A DNA stretch of 64,000 nt, from NCBI GenBank assembly GCA_963797185.1, contig CAWCON010000001.1, positions 248,001-312,000 of the forward strand. The letters run 5' to 3'. Origin of the DNA: CAWCON01 sp963797185. Its GTDB lineage: Bacteria; Patescibacteriota; Saccharimonadia; Saccharimonadales; UBA4665. Of the stretch, positions 9,195 through 17,659 are shown one piece after another; positions within the stretch are counted from its first letter, which is position 1, and every line of letters begins with the position of its first letter. The notes beneath the pieces are model-generated. The model was not told the DNA's origin. It saw nothing but the letters and a program-made list of their open reading frames with translations, and did not search any database. A program made the position numbers and the translations under genes.

Positions 9195-9290
9195 TTACTT
9201 AATATCGTGAACAATGACAGTTGTGCCGATTGGCGCCCAATTATAGATCCACGCCCTATCATTGTTATCTCCAATGACGAGAGTTATGGT
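9195..9290 (-). pseudogene. remnant of an L,D-transpeptidase C-terminus
   Basis: Read on the minus strand this stretch encodes RAWIYNWAPIGTTVIVHD then a stop. That is the C-terminal strand-helix of YkuD L,D-transpeptidases and closely parallels AAWIYQWSSVGTTVTIEN at the end of the intact enzyme at 55210-55920. Just upstream, where SHGCV should be, the frame reads VCTITLVIGDN, so the catalytic motif is degraded, and a stop soon follows. It is best read as a decayed copy left between the LCP gene and the gene at 9326. Confidence 0.5.
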
Positions 9291-9325
9291 GCAGACAATT
9301 GTACTGATATATAATTTAAATTATT

Positions 9326-9799
9326 GTGCAACAAGAACAATTAGCAACGATTGATTCCATGGACGCTATTATGTTGCATGAAATGAGAAAAGAAGCCCTT
9401 GTAAAGTCCGCTTACAACACAGGATTGTTCGGCAATTTACTGGCAAGGGCTCGATGGCAGTCAGCAGAATCAGACGACGGTATTGTTCGCCTATATGACG
9501 GAATCCTCATTGACGGTGCGCCAGGGCTATCAGCTCTTCCGACGATTGTTCGTATTACAGAACAAGAATTAACGACAGAGTATTTGCTTGTTATTGATGG
9601 CGTTCAGGAACCGCGGATAGAAGTGTATAACAACGTGATTGCTTCTCAATCAGTTTGGCACTTTATTAAAACGGCACACCGCAATGTCTTGTCAAGACGT
9701 GCTGATAGGAAGAATGGTTTATCTGCTCCAAGGGTGCGTGACATGACCCGTCTATATCAAGAAATGTGTCGCGGTGCAGATGGTAACTATGCGGTTTAG
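9326..9799 (+). CDS. hypothetical protein, 157 aa
   Basis: A soluble mixed-charge protein with no recognised domain. The chosen GTG start lies 10 nt after TATAAT (9310-9315), which fits leaderless initiation; ATG 9359 is an alternative. Internal features are a beta-like block (GIVRLYDGILIDGAPGLSALPTIVRI) and a basic C-terminal helix (HRNVLSRRADRKN). It converges on the MarR gene 9 nt away. Function unknown. Confidence 0.6.
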   Translation: MQQEQLATIDSMDAIMLHEMRKEALVKSAYNTGLFGNLLARARWQSAESDDGIVRLYDGILIDGAPGLSALPTIVRITEQELTTEYLLVIDGVQEPRIEVYNNVIASQSVWHFIKTAHRNVLSRRADRKNGLSAPRVRDMTRLYQEMCRGADGNYAV

Positions 9800-9808
9800 A
9801 GAGTAATC

Positions 9809-10312
9809 TTATGCCGGTTTTGTTGGTTCTTGAATGATTTTTTCAATTAATCGAAAAAAAGTTGCTGTTTCATCTTCATTGAGATTAGCGAAGATATTGT
9901 ACTTTCCACCAGTCAGCTTGCTAATAATATCGGCACGGACTTTTATCCCTGCTGGTTTTATTCGCACCATTTTGACGCGCCGATCGGTTGGGTGTTCAAA
10001 ACGTTCGGCCATTTGTTTTTGTTCGAGACCATCAACAATCCCCGTGACATTGGACGCATCACAGTTAAAGGTTGTCCTAAAACTGTTCATTGGTTGTGGT
10101 TTTGTTAGCAGTAGCAATGTCATCGATTGCATTGGCGTGAGTTTATAGCTTGCACCAGCTTCAATCACGCTATGCTTTGATAACATCAGCAGCTCGATGA
10201 GTGCCAAATACGGTTCAATTGAAGGAGTTGTTTGTTCCATAGCATAAAATTTAATGATGTCAATGATTGACATACTCAATAGTTGACGATTAGAATGATT
10301 ACGTAAGTTCAT
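9809..10312 (-). CDS. MarR-family transcriptional regulator
   Basis: 167 residues with the MarR winged helix: YKLTPMQSMTLLLL, a recognition helix around DASNVTGIVDGLEQKQ, and the wing EHPTDRRVKMVRIKPAG, where DRR is a family hallmark. It binds DNA as a dimer and usually represses an adjacent efflux gene, releasing it when a phenolic or hydrophobic ligand binds. It is divergent from the MFS pump at 10352 with only 39 bp between, so one operator can block both promoters. Ligand unknown. Confidence 0.85.
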   Translation of the reverse strand: MNLRNHSNRQLLSMSIIDIIKFYAMEQTTPSIEPYLALIELLMLSKHSVIEAGASYKLTPMQSMTLLLLTKPQPMNSFRTTFNCDASNVTGIVDGLEQKQMAERFEHPTDRRVKMVRIKPAGIKVRADIISKLTGGKYNIFANLNEDETATFFRLIEKIIQEPTKPA

Positions 10313-10351
10313 TTTAAGCTTTTAGCAATAAAAAAACAAGGTATACATTAT

Positions 10352-11803
10352 ATGAAGGAAAAAACTACTAATCACTGGCTAATTCTTATTCTGCTGGCGC
10401 TCGCTCAATTCATGGTTGTTCTCGATATATCAATCGTGAACGTTATGTTACCGACAGTTGAGAGAACGTTTCATCTGACACAAACTAATCTGCAATGGAT
10501 AATTACTGCTTATACGCTTGCCTTCGGTGGCTTCTTGTTGCTTGGTGGACGGGCTGCTGATCTATTTGGCCGCCGCCGCGTTTTCCTGACTGGGGTAACT
10601 CTGTTTGCATTAGTATCATTAGCAGATGGCATGTCGCAGTCGGGTGGTATGTTGATTGTCTTGCGCGCGCTGCAAGGACTGACCGGTGCCTTTATGTCTC
10701 CGGCAGCACTTTCAATCGTGTTAGTGACATATAAAGAAGGGCACGAACGGAACCTGGCGTTATCAGTTTGGGGAGCGGTCGCAGCCGGTGGTGCAGCTAT
10801 CGGAGTTTTACTAGGCGGAATTATCACACAGTACCTTGGCTGGCGCTGGAACTTCTTTATCAATGTGCCTATCGGTATCTTCGTTGTTATCATGGCTGCT
10901 CGTTTAGTACCAAAACACGAATCCGAAGAAACGCACAACAATCTTGATCTTCCGGGAGCTATCAGTATTACGGCTGCTCTCATGTTATTGGTTTACGGTC
11001 TTGTCAAGGCATCAAGTAATGGTTGGACGGCACATAGTACGCTGATGTATTTTGTGATTAGCGCTCTCCTTATAGTATTTTTCATTATCAACGAACGAAG
11101 AGCCAAACATCCATTGGTTCCATTGTCGATCTTTAAAATTCGTAACGTAGCCGGTGCAAATCTAATACAGCTTACGTTAGCAGCAGCTCTTTTCTCAGTC
11201 TTCTTCTTTACTACACTGTATGTTCAGAATATCCTCGGCTATTCGCCAATTCGAACTGGAGTCAGTTTCCTGGCTTTACCGATAGTCATTGCTATTACAG
11301 CAAGTATTGCCCCGAATATAATCAAGCGTGTTGGTTATAAACCCGTTCTTGTGATTGCGCCAATATTTACAGCTACTGGCTTATTCTTGCTCGCTCATGT
11401 TCCTGTTGATGGTAAGTACTTTAGCGATCTACTGCCGGGTTTTCTGGTTATGTCCTTTGGTCTGGGATTCACTTTTGTTAGCGTGTTGGTTGCCGCCACA
11501 TCGGGAGTTGCTGGTCATCTATCAGGACTTGCTTCAGGATTGGTTAATACAGCCCAACAAGTTGGTGGGTCACTGGGACTTGCGGTACTGAGTGCTATTG
11601 CTGCTTCAAGTTCGACTCGTTTCCTGCTTCATAGCTCTCACGTAACGACTGCAACCAACCTAGCGGCAACTGTTCATGGGTTCCATGATGGGTTTTATAC
11701 GGCTGTTGGTTTTGCGCTGGCCGCCTCAGTGCTCGCGTTAATAATCATTAAGCAGCCAAAAAACCTTGGTGCCACTCAAACTGAAAAAATTATTCCATTG
11801 TAG
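10352..11803 (+). CDS. MFS drug efflux transporter, DHA2 (EmrB/QacA) type
   Basis: 483 residues with about 14 membrane helices. Helix 1 carries LDISIVNVMLPT (motif D1), the loop 2-3 motif A is GGRAADLFGRRRVFLTG, and motif C-like GAVAAGGAAIGVLLGG sits in helix 5, the antiporter signature. It should expel hydrophobic or cationic drugs using the proton gradient. AAGG lies upstream of the ATG. Control by the divergent MarR regulator is inferred from position. Two other DHA2 pumps occur in this window (17660, 44175). Confidence 0.88.
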   Translation: MKEKTTNHWLILILLALAQFMVVLDISIVNVMLPTVERTFHLTQTNLQWIITAYTLAFGGFLLLGGRAADLFGRRRVFLTGVTLFALVSLADGMSQSGGMLIVLRALQGLTGAFMSPAALSIVLVTYKEGHERNLALSVWGAVAAGGAAIGVLLGGIITQYLGWRWNFFINVPIGIFVVIMAARLVPKHESEETHNNLDLPGAISITAALMLLVYGLVKASSNGWTAHSTLMYFVISALLIVFFIINERRAKHPLVPLSIFKIRNVAGANLIQLTLAAALFSVFFFTTLYVQNILGYSPIRTGVSFLALPIVIAITASIAPNIIKRVGYKPVLVIAPIFTATGLFLLAHVPVDGKYFSDLLPGFLVMSFGLGFTFVSVLVAATSGVAGHLSGLASGLVNTAQQVGGSLGLAVLSAIAASSSTRFLLHSSHVTTATNLAATVHGFHDGFYTAVGFALAASVLALIIIKQPKNLGATQTEKIIPL

Positions 11804-11832
11804 ATATTTGACTTAGTCCTATTATATTGACT

Positions 11833-12741
11833 TTATCGCCCTAGCGTAACAGCCTCTTGATAGTAACCGCTCAGTATTTGTCCTAGCTGGTGCGTGACTA
11901 CACGTAAGAGTCGGCTGTTGTGCTTATCGCGTCTTGTGAGCGCATAGATACGCCTGTCAATTACCATTGGATAAGGTAAGCCAAGTAAGCTGAGTTCTCC
12001 ACCGGTGACAAATTTTTTGACTGATAGATACGGCAATACGGCAACTCCTTGCTGCATGAGTGTCAGATGCAGCATAACCTCAACGCTTGTTGAGAAAAAG
12101 GCTGGAGAAACACTTATTATCTTCTGCTCTAATGATTTCTTAATGAGCTGATAGCTGTTTGAAGGTTGATCATAACTGATGAAATTACGTATAGTGCCTC
12201 TCGAAAGATCAGCTTGAGTATCGTTGACTTGCTGGTGGTGAACGACAAGTACGAGCGGTTCGGTCGCAACATATTCTTGTCTGATAAGCTTGCTGGGTGA
12301 GTTTGGCTGCTCAGTTACAAAAGCAATATCGAGCTCGTCATGTTCGATTGCTCGAAGCAAGTAGCGCGAATTGTTAACAATAACTGATGTTTTTGCTGCG
12401 TGCTCGAGTTCACGAAGAAGGTTATTAGTCAAAAATAATGCGGCGATACTGTCTATCATACCAAGGATGAGCGATAAACGTTGATGTGACAAGTCAGCTA
12501 ATTTGACTGTCAAATTCTGGGTCATTATCTCTAGTTCCTTCGCGGAGTCATAAGTGATAATTCCAGCTTGGGTTAGGCTAATTGGCCGTGATCCTCGAAC
12601 GAGAAGCTTGACACGTAGTTCTTGTTCGAGCTTTGCAATGGCAATCGAAAGCGCTGGCTGCGAAGTATGAAGGCGTTGAGCGGCTGCAGTAAAACTACCC
12701 TCATCAATAAGAACAGCGAACTTATGAAGACGATCCATCAT
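11833..12741 (-). CDS. LysR-family transcriptional regulator
   Basis: 302 residues. The N-terminal helix-turn-helix is classical: FAVLIDEGSFTAAAQRLHTSQPALSIAIAKLEQEL. The rest is a two-lobed substrate-binding domain (LSLILGMIDSIAALFL; DIAFVTEQPNSP). LysR regulators often activate a divergent gene with a small co-inducer. Here the divergent neighbour, 88 bp away, is inositol-phosphate synthase, the candidate target; the MFS gene at 10352 ends convergently. Ligand unknown. Confidence 0.87.
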   Translation of the reverse strand: MMDRLHKFAVLIDEGSFTAAAQRLHTSQPALSIAIAKLEQELRVKLLVRGSRPISLTQAGIITYDSAKELEIMTQNLTVKLADLSHQRLSLILGMIDSIAALFLTNNLLRELEHAAKTSVIVNNSRYLLRAIEHDELDIAFVTEQPNSPSKLIRQEYVATEPLVLVVHHQQVNDTQADLSRGTIRNFISYDQPSNSYQLIKKSLEQKIISVSPAFFSTSVEVMLHLTLMQQGVAVLPYLSVKKFVTGGELSLLGLPYPMVIDRRIYALTRRDKHNSRLLRVVTHQLGQILSGYYQEAVTLGR

Positions 12742-12829
12742 AACTATTATTTATAGCACAATAGATAATATATATTTGATTTATATATAGACTCCTCATA
12801 GGATAGAACTATAAGACGAGAGGGTTAGG

Positions 12830-13927
12830 ATGGCTAAGAGTTCAACAATTAAAGTGGCGGTAGTTGGTGTTGGAAACTGCGCCTCTTCACTTATTCAGGG
12901 TATTTACTATTACCGTAATGCTAAGGATACGGGTTATATACCAGGACTGATGCACGTTCGTTTCGGAGGTTACCACATTCGAGATATTAAGATTGTAGCT
13001 GCTTTTGACGTTAACGATAATAAAGTTGGAAAGGATGTGGCTCAAGCTATCTATGAGGCCCCGAATAATACGGCAGTCTTTGCGACGGTACCAAAACTTG
13101 GTGTCCGTGTTGTGAGGGGTCCACTCCTTGACGGGGTCAATAAGTACACCGCCCCACTCATACCGGTCAATGCATCAAAAAAGCCAGTCGATGTCGAGAA
13201 AGTACTACGCCAAAGTGGTGCCGATATGGTTATCAACTATTTACCGGTTGGTTCACAACTTGCAACTGAGTATTATGCAAATGCGGCTATTAAGGCTGGT
13301 TGTGGTTTTGTAAATTGTATACCAGTATTTATTGCGTCGGATAAAAAATGGGCTCAGAAGTTTAAAGCAGCGGGCTTACCAGTTATTGGTGATGACATTA
13401 AAGCTCAAGTTGGAGCTACTATTACTCACCGCACACTTGTTAATTTATTTCTTGATCGGGGAATGAAAATTGAACGGACATATCAACTTAATACTGGTGG
13501 AAATACTGATTTTTTAAATATGCTCGAGCGAGAGCGTCTTGCGTCAAAAAAAATATCAAAAACAGAAGCGGTCCGGTCCCAAATTGAAGCTCGAGGCCAG
13601 ACAATTGCTGATGACGATATTCATGTTGGACCTTCCGATTACGTCCCATGGCAAAAAGATAATAAAATCTGTTTTATACGAATTGAGAGTAAACATTTTG
13701 GGGATGTACCGATGAACCTAGAACTGCGTTTATCGGTTGAAGATTCTCCGAATTCGGCCGGTGTGGCAATTGACTCAATTCGTTGTCTAAAGCTGGCAAT
13801 GGATAACCACTTAAGTGGAGCTATTATCGAACCGGCTGCTTACTTCCAAAAGCATCCTCCCAAACAGATCGAAGATAGGCAAGCACGTCAGATGGTAGAA
13901 GAATTTATTGGCACCTATGGTCATTAA
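12830..13927 (+). CDS. ino1: inositol-3-phosphate synthase
   Basis: 365 residues of the actinobacterial-type myo-inositol-1-phosphate synthase, which isomerises glucose 6-phosphate with NAD+. Seen: the NAD site VAVVGVGNCASSLIQG at 8-23, PGLMHVRFGGYHIRDI, VAAFDVNDNKVG, DMVINYLPVGSQLATEYYA, the catalytic-region block PVIGDDIKAQVGATITHR, and NTGGNTDFLNM. Length matches the family. GAGAGGGTTAGG precedes the ATG. The product feeds inositol phospholipids, mannosylated lipids or inositol thiols; no partner gene (impA, pgsA, mshA-like) is visible here. The divergent LysR gene may regulate it. Confidence 0.92.
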   Translation: MAKSSTIKVAVVGVGNCASSLIQGIYYYRNAKDTGYIPGLMHVRFGGYHIRDIKIVAAFDVNDNKVGKDVAQAIYEAPNNTAVFATVPKLGVRVVRGPLLDGVNKYTAPLIPVNASKKPVDVEKVLRQSGADMVINYLPVGSQLATEYYANAAIKAGCGFVNCIPVFIASDKKWAQKFKAAGLPVIGDDIKAQVGATITHRTLVNLFLDRGMKIERTYQLNTGGNTDFLNMLERERLASKKISKTEAVRSQIEARGQTIADDDIHVGPSDYVPWQKDNKICFIRIESKHFGDVPMNLELRLSVEDSPNSAGVAIDSIRCLKLAMDNHLSGAIIEPAAYFQKHPPKQIEDRQARQMVEEFIGTYGH

Positions 13928-13994
13928 TTATTAGGCGAAAAGAATCTAACAGCTTAATGCCTTGTATAATTTTTCGGGAGATGACTTAGTGGAG

Positions 13995-14531
13995 TCAATT
14001 CACTGTTCGTGGTTGATGGCCAAGTCTCATGCCGGCTGCTTGTAGCTCTTTGACGCAGACGTCTAAAACCGTATGGTCAACAAATTTTGCTTCAGATTCG
14101 TTAAATCGCAGTGAAATCCAACGGTGGGATTGGTTGGACTCGTATCCCCAATCCGTAACTTTGTTACGAGCTAGTTGTTTTTCCATACTCGCTAAATTAT
14201 TAACAAAAAAATCTACGTGGTCTAACCCGACTGAGTCAGTTGAGCCGGGGCGTCGCTGCATTAACTTTATGATGTAAATATTTTTGTATATCGGTTTTTT
14301 AAATACTAATGATGCAATGTATCGGTTGTCGACAGCACCTATATGACATTGCTCGACAAGGCCACTCTTCAAGAAGAAACTCAGATCGGCACAGTATTCC
14401 TCAATGTCCTTTACTTTCCAGCCGATAGTTACTGGCTCAAGATCAGCTAGTACAGTAAAATTGCTCGATTTCTTTAAATTTGCAAAGTATTGTTTTGCTT
14501 GCTTGCTGACAGTGTCGACGGAAATACTCAT
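13995..14531 (-). CDS. VOC-superfamily-like protein, 178 aa
   Basis: A soluble protein with a glyoxalase/VOC-like half around GLDHVDFFVNNLASMEKQL (residues ~110-128) and a closing strand RWISLRFNESEAKFVDHTVL, in which His and Glu could bind metal. The overall shape recalls YecM-like VOC proteins, but I cannot confirm this. It lies 41 nt downstream of the FAD oxidase in the same orientation and is probably co-transcribed with it. Substrate unknown. Confidence 0.6.
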   Translation of the reverse strand: MSISVDTVSKQAKQYFANLKKSSNFTVLADLEPVTIGWKVKDIEEYCADLSFFLKSGLVEQCHIGAVDNRYIASLVFKKPIYKNIYIIKLMQRRPGSTDSVGLDHVDFFVNNLASMEKQLARNKVTDWGYESNQSHRWISLRFNESEAKFVDHTVLDVCVKELQAAGMRLGHQPRTVN

Positions 14532-14572
14532 GTCTCTATATTATCAGACAGAACACTCAGCTATGCTGATTG

Positions 14573-15976
14573 CTAGTCTTCAATTCGCAACTTGGCTTGA
14601 CCCAAGAGGGTCCTTAGTGCCGCTCTTTTTGTATGTATCTCATGCGTCTCTTTCACTCTTATACGCTCGTAGATACTGGGTAGCGTTGTCGCATGATATT
14701 TTTGGCGCACTTTGTCATACCACTTCTTATCGTAAATGTGCCAGAAGTCATTTTCAGAATAATACGATTGGGCATAAAACCATTTTCTGCCACCAAGTTC
14801 TTGTGTTTTACGCTCAATAAGTCTGTTAACGTCGATAAACTTCTGATAAGGCTCAACACGTAAACCGTATACTCCCACATTAAAGACGTAATCAGTATTT
14901 TTAATACTGTTAAATTGTAGTGGTGACCTTGGTTCTGTTTTTACTGCGCAAAAACCGGTGGGATACATGGAGAATTCTTTATCGATAAAGTTCATAAAAG
15001 GCACTAGTGTTTTTGTGGGAACGACAACATCTTGGCATATATACCTCTGGGCTGCGGCGCTTTCTTGAACTGCTTGGTATAATTTTCGAGTCCGTAAAAG
15101 TGGGTCGAGCATAAAACGGGAAAAGGCATTAAATGGAATACCTGATTGTTCAAATGCTAGTTGTGCGGCCCAGAATGCACCACGATCAAAACGAAAAATG
15201 TAATCTTTGAGAGGTATGGTGTTTGTAACCGATTTGCGGTTAATGGAATTCTCCTCGATGTACATGTAGTACCAAGGGTCGTGAGCGCGACTGAAGCGAA
15301 GAAGTTTTCCGCTAATTTCATCTGAGAGTTTACCAATAACAATGCTGCCACAGTCTTTTTTGAACATGCCGCATTCTATGAAGTCACAAGAGGACTTCAT
15401 GTATTTCTGAGTTAATTCCAATGCTTGATCAAAGCTACTAACAGGTATAGTGGTCACGGTAACGAACTGTTTTGCAGGTATGAGTTTTATCTCTGCGGCT
15501 GTGAGCAGACCTAATGATCCATACGAACCGGCAGCTCCGTAAAATAAATCGGCATTCTCGTCTGGAGACGCAGTTAGCTTGGTTCCATCACCCAAAATAA
15601 TTTCTACGCTATTAACTGTTTGGCTAAAAGCTCCCCATTTAAAAGATCCGCTTTCAATAGCACCGCCCTGGATTGCTCCACCAACGGTGATACCAGGGAA
15701 TTCCGTAACAACCGGCGGCATTAAGCCGTATTGCAAAGTTGTATCAAGCAACTTATCCATTGCGACATTGGGTTCAAGAAGAGCTGTCCGTTTAGATGTA
15801 TCTATGCGTAGAACACGGTCTAGATGACTTGTGTCTATCATCTCGCTTCGTTTAAAAGTAAGCACTCGTGTAGAGTTGGTGCTTCCATGATAAACACGGA
15901 ACGGTACTTGACGGGAATAATATTCACTTATTTGAGATTGTAACTTTTTAACAGCTCTACGGTGTTCAGAATCCAT
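14573..15976 (-). CDS. FAD-linked oxidase (PCMH-type, DWARF1/24-sterol-reductase-like)
   Basis: 467 residues. The FAD-binding PCMH domain occupies the first ~200: LDRVLRIDTSKRTALLEPNVAMDKLL, then PPVVTEFPGITVGGAIQGGAIESGS, where the GG pair contacts FAD, and AAGSYGSLGLLTAAEIKLIP. The C-terminal part (ENDFWHIYDKKWYDKVRQKY) resembles the FAD-dependent delta-24 sterol reductase and decaprenylphosphoryl-ribose-oxidase-like group. It should oxidise or reduce a lipid-linked or sugar substrate. It leads the operon with the VOC-like gene. Exact substrate is inference only. Confidence 0.8.
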   Translation of the reverse strand: MDSEHRRAVKKLQSQISEYYSRQVPFRVYHGSTNSTRVLTFKRSEMIDTSHLDRVLRIDTSKRTALLEPNVAMDKLLDTTLQYGLMPPVVTEFPGITVGGAIQGGAIESGSFKWGAFSQTVNSVEIILGDGTKLTASPDENADLFYGAAGSYGSLGLLTAAEIKLIPAKQFVTVTTIPVSSFDQALELTQKYMKSSCDFIECGMFKKDCGSIVIGKLSDEISGKLLRFSRAHDPWYYMYIEENSINRKSVTNTIPLKDYIFRFDRGAFWAAQLAFEQSGIPFNAFSRFMLDPLLRTRKLYQAVQESAAAQRYICQDVVVPTKTLVPFMNFIDKEFSMYPTGFCAVKTEPRSPLQFNSIKNTDYVFNVGVYGLRVEPYQKFIDVNRLIERKTQELGGRKWFYAQSYYSENDFWHIYDKKWYDKVRQKYHATTLPSIYERIRVKETHEIHTKRAALRTLLGQAKLRIED

Positions 15977-16019
15977 TCGCCTATGATAACAAAAAAAGTG
16001 GCCCGGAGGTTGTTTGACG

Positions 16020-16140
16020 TGTAACTACGATTAACAGCATGCATAGGTAAGACTTCGTAGTGCTATTTATTTTGAATATAACTATGTGTCAATGAAAAAG
16101 AGAATTGATGGGTCACTGTTGGAGCTATCGCAGTTATGAT
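16020..16140. repeat. possible degenerate cassette junction (J0)
   Basis: Just beyond the Nudix stop codon, where the array repeat core would sit, 16119-16140 reads TTGGAGCTATCGCAGTTATG, a partial match to the core with an internal gap. To its left is a dyad ACTACGA/TCGTAGT around TTAACAGCATG, reminiscent of TTAACAAGCATG in junction J1. It may be a worn-out copy; the match is weak. Confidence 0.3.
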
Positions 16141-16145
16141 TCAAA

Positions 16146-16673
16146 TTACGGGAAATAGACTTGTAGTTCGTTCAAAAACCCGGGTGTAAACTCTTCGGGA
16201 TGCTTCGCGGCTCGTTCTTTAAGTTCAGCTGGTGAAAACCATTGTAGTTTGCTTACTTCTTCGGCTTCGGGATGCAATACAATATCGTGCGCAACTCGAA
16301 CCAAATATACCCGCACAAACCTGTTCATAATACGCCCGTCGTACCGGTTATTAGAACGATATGTTGCTATCGTCTTAAACTCTACATTGTGTAGGCCAAT
16401 TTCTTCTGCAAGCTCGATAGATGCCGTCTCTTCGTAATTATGACCACTATCAACATGTCCTCCCGCAGCTTGGTCCCAACGGTTTGGGTAGAGTAACATG
16501 TTTGGTGCGCGGAGTTGCAAAAGCATGCGCCCTTGGTCGTCTTTAACGAAGATCGACACTATACGGTGGTAAAGACGCTTTTGCCATACTTCGGTTAACA
16601 TTGCAGCGCTTATCTCGTTATCGTTCTCATCCACAACTACAACCGGCCGATATTTTTTATTAATGTATGCCAT
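16146..16673 (-). CDS. Nudix hydrolase (IPP-isomerase-like type)
   Basis: 175 residues with a Nudix fold: RLYHRIVSIFVKDDQGRMLLQLRA, then a Nudix box AGGHVDSGHNYEETASIELA continuing EEIGL. Compared with the consensus Gx5Ex7REUxEExGU, the first Glu is His and the Arg is Ile, while the metal-binding ELAEE glutamates remain. The N-terminal DENDNEI and following layout resemble YfcD/Idi-like hydrolases acting on nucleoside diphosphate derivatives or isoprenoid diphosphates. Substrate unknown. Confidence 0.8.
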   Translation of the reverse strand: MAYINKKYRPVVVVDENDNEISAAMLTEVWQKRLYHRIVSIFVKDDQGRMLLQLRAPNMLLYPNRWDQAAGGHVDSGHNYEETASIELAEEIGLHNVEFKTIATYRSNNRYDGRIMNRFVRVYLVRVAHDIVLHPEAEEVSKLQWFSPAELKERAAKHPEEFTPGFLNELQVYFP

Positions 16674-16804
16674 TGATTAAGCATATCAAACAAAAAACGT
16701 TATCTAATCGAAAAGTTCTTTTATAATTCTTAATCTTGGAGAGTTCCGATTGACACAGTCCCAATTAAAATGAGGGCATATAACGTGGTGATTGGTATGA
16801 TGGG

Positions 16805-17473
16805 ATGGTGACCAAGAAACACATATCTTTCTCGAAGCAATCTCTGCTTGCTTTAGCATTAATCATACTTGGCTTGGTATTTGCCAGTGTTGCTGTTATT
16901 TTATATTTGCACAATAAGCATACCGAGCCAGCCCCACCCCCCGGAGCCTTAACGTCACTATCAGCTCCTTCGTCAATCAAGCCTCAACCGCAAGCAGTGG
17001 CTACTTATACCGTACCTCCAGATAACCCGAAGTATCTTTCTATACCGGCTATTAGCATAAATAATGTTCGCGTGTTGAGGCTGGGCCTACTTAGTAATGG
17101 CTCCATTGCCGTGCCTGACAACATCTATGATACTGGATGGTACGATGGCAGTGTTAAGCCGGGACAGAACGGTGCTATGTTTATCTATGGTCATGTTTCC
17201 AGTTGGACAGCCGACGGAGTATTCTACGATTTGAAAAAATTAGTCCCAGGCAACCAGGTTACTATTACTAGTGGAGATAACGCGACCTATACCTACCAAG
17301 TAGTGTCGACCACTATATACCCATATAACAATGTCAACATGAGCCAGGTCTTAGCGCCAGTAAACCCTAATATACCAGGTTTAAATCTCATGACTTGCAC
17401 GGGCCAAGTGATTAAAGGTACGAGTGAGTTTAATGAGAGGCTAGTAGTATTTACGAGTTTAGTTAAGAGTTAA
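16805..17473 (+). CDS. sortase (class E/F-like)
   Basis: 222 residues: an N-terminal membrane helix (about 12-35), a Pro-rich linker, then the sortase barrel. Catalytic residues are His130 in FIYGHVSSW, Cys198 in LMTCTG and Arg212 in NERLVVFT. The domain starts with a YLSIPAISIN strand typical of the superfamily. It sits at the edge of the gene-cassette array, which carries two proteins with PDTG[FY]G sorting signals, so it may process those while the 2760 sortase serves LPNTG; this pairing is inference. Confidence 0.88.
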   Translation: MVTKKHISFSKQSLLALALIILGLVFASVAVILYLHNKHTEPAPPPGALTSLSAPSSIKPQPQAVATYTVPPDNPKYLSIPAISINNVRVLRLGLLSNGSIAVPDNIYDTGWYDGSVKPGQNGAMFIYGHVSSWTADGVFYDLKKLVPGNQVTITSGDNATYTYQVVSTTIYPYNNVNMSQVLAPVNPNIPGLNLMTCTGQVIKGTSEFNERLVVFTSLVKS

Positions 17474-17475
17474 AT

Positions 17476-17566
17476 CTAAACTTTTTAACAAGCATGAGTG
17501 GAGTTCTAAAAACAACACCTCTATCTTAGAGACTCCTCCTCCATTAGTAATTTTAAGAGAGCCCCA
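17476..17566. repeat. cassette junction J1 (long-dyad type A, worn core)
   Basis: Starts 3 nt after the sortase stop. AACTTTTTAACAAGCATGAG and GAGTTCTAAAAACAACACCT align with junction J9 (AACTTTTTAACAGATAGTAA, GAAGCTCTAAAAACAACACT). A dyad GGAGT/ACTCC lies inside. The core is weak: AAGAGAGCCCCAT at 17555-17567 against GGAGGGCCAT. It marks the left edge of the clear array. Confidence 0.6.
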
Positions 17567-17659
17567 TTTTTTATAAACTTATAATAGTAAAATACTTTTA
17601 TGCTTGAACTACCACAGCTGCCGTTATATCAACAATCGTTAAAATGTTAAGCTGTAGTC

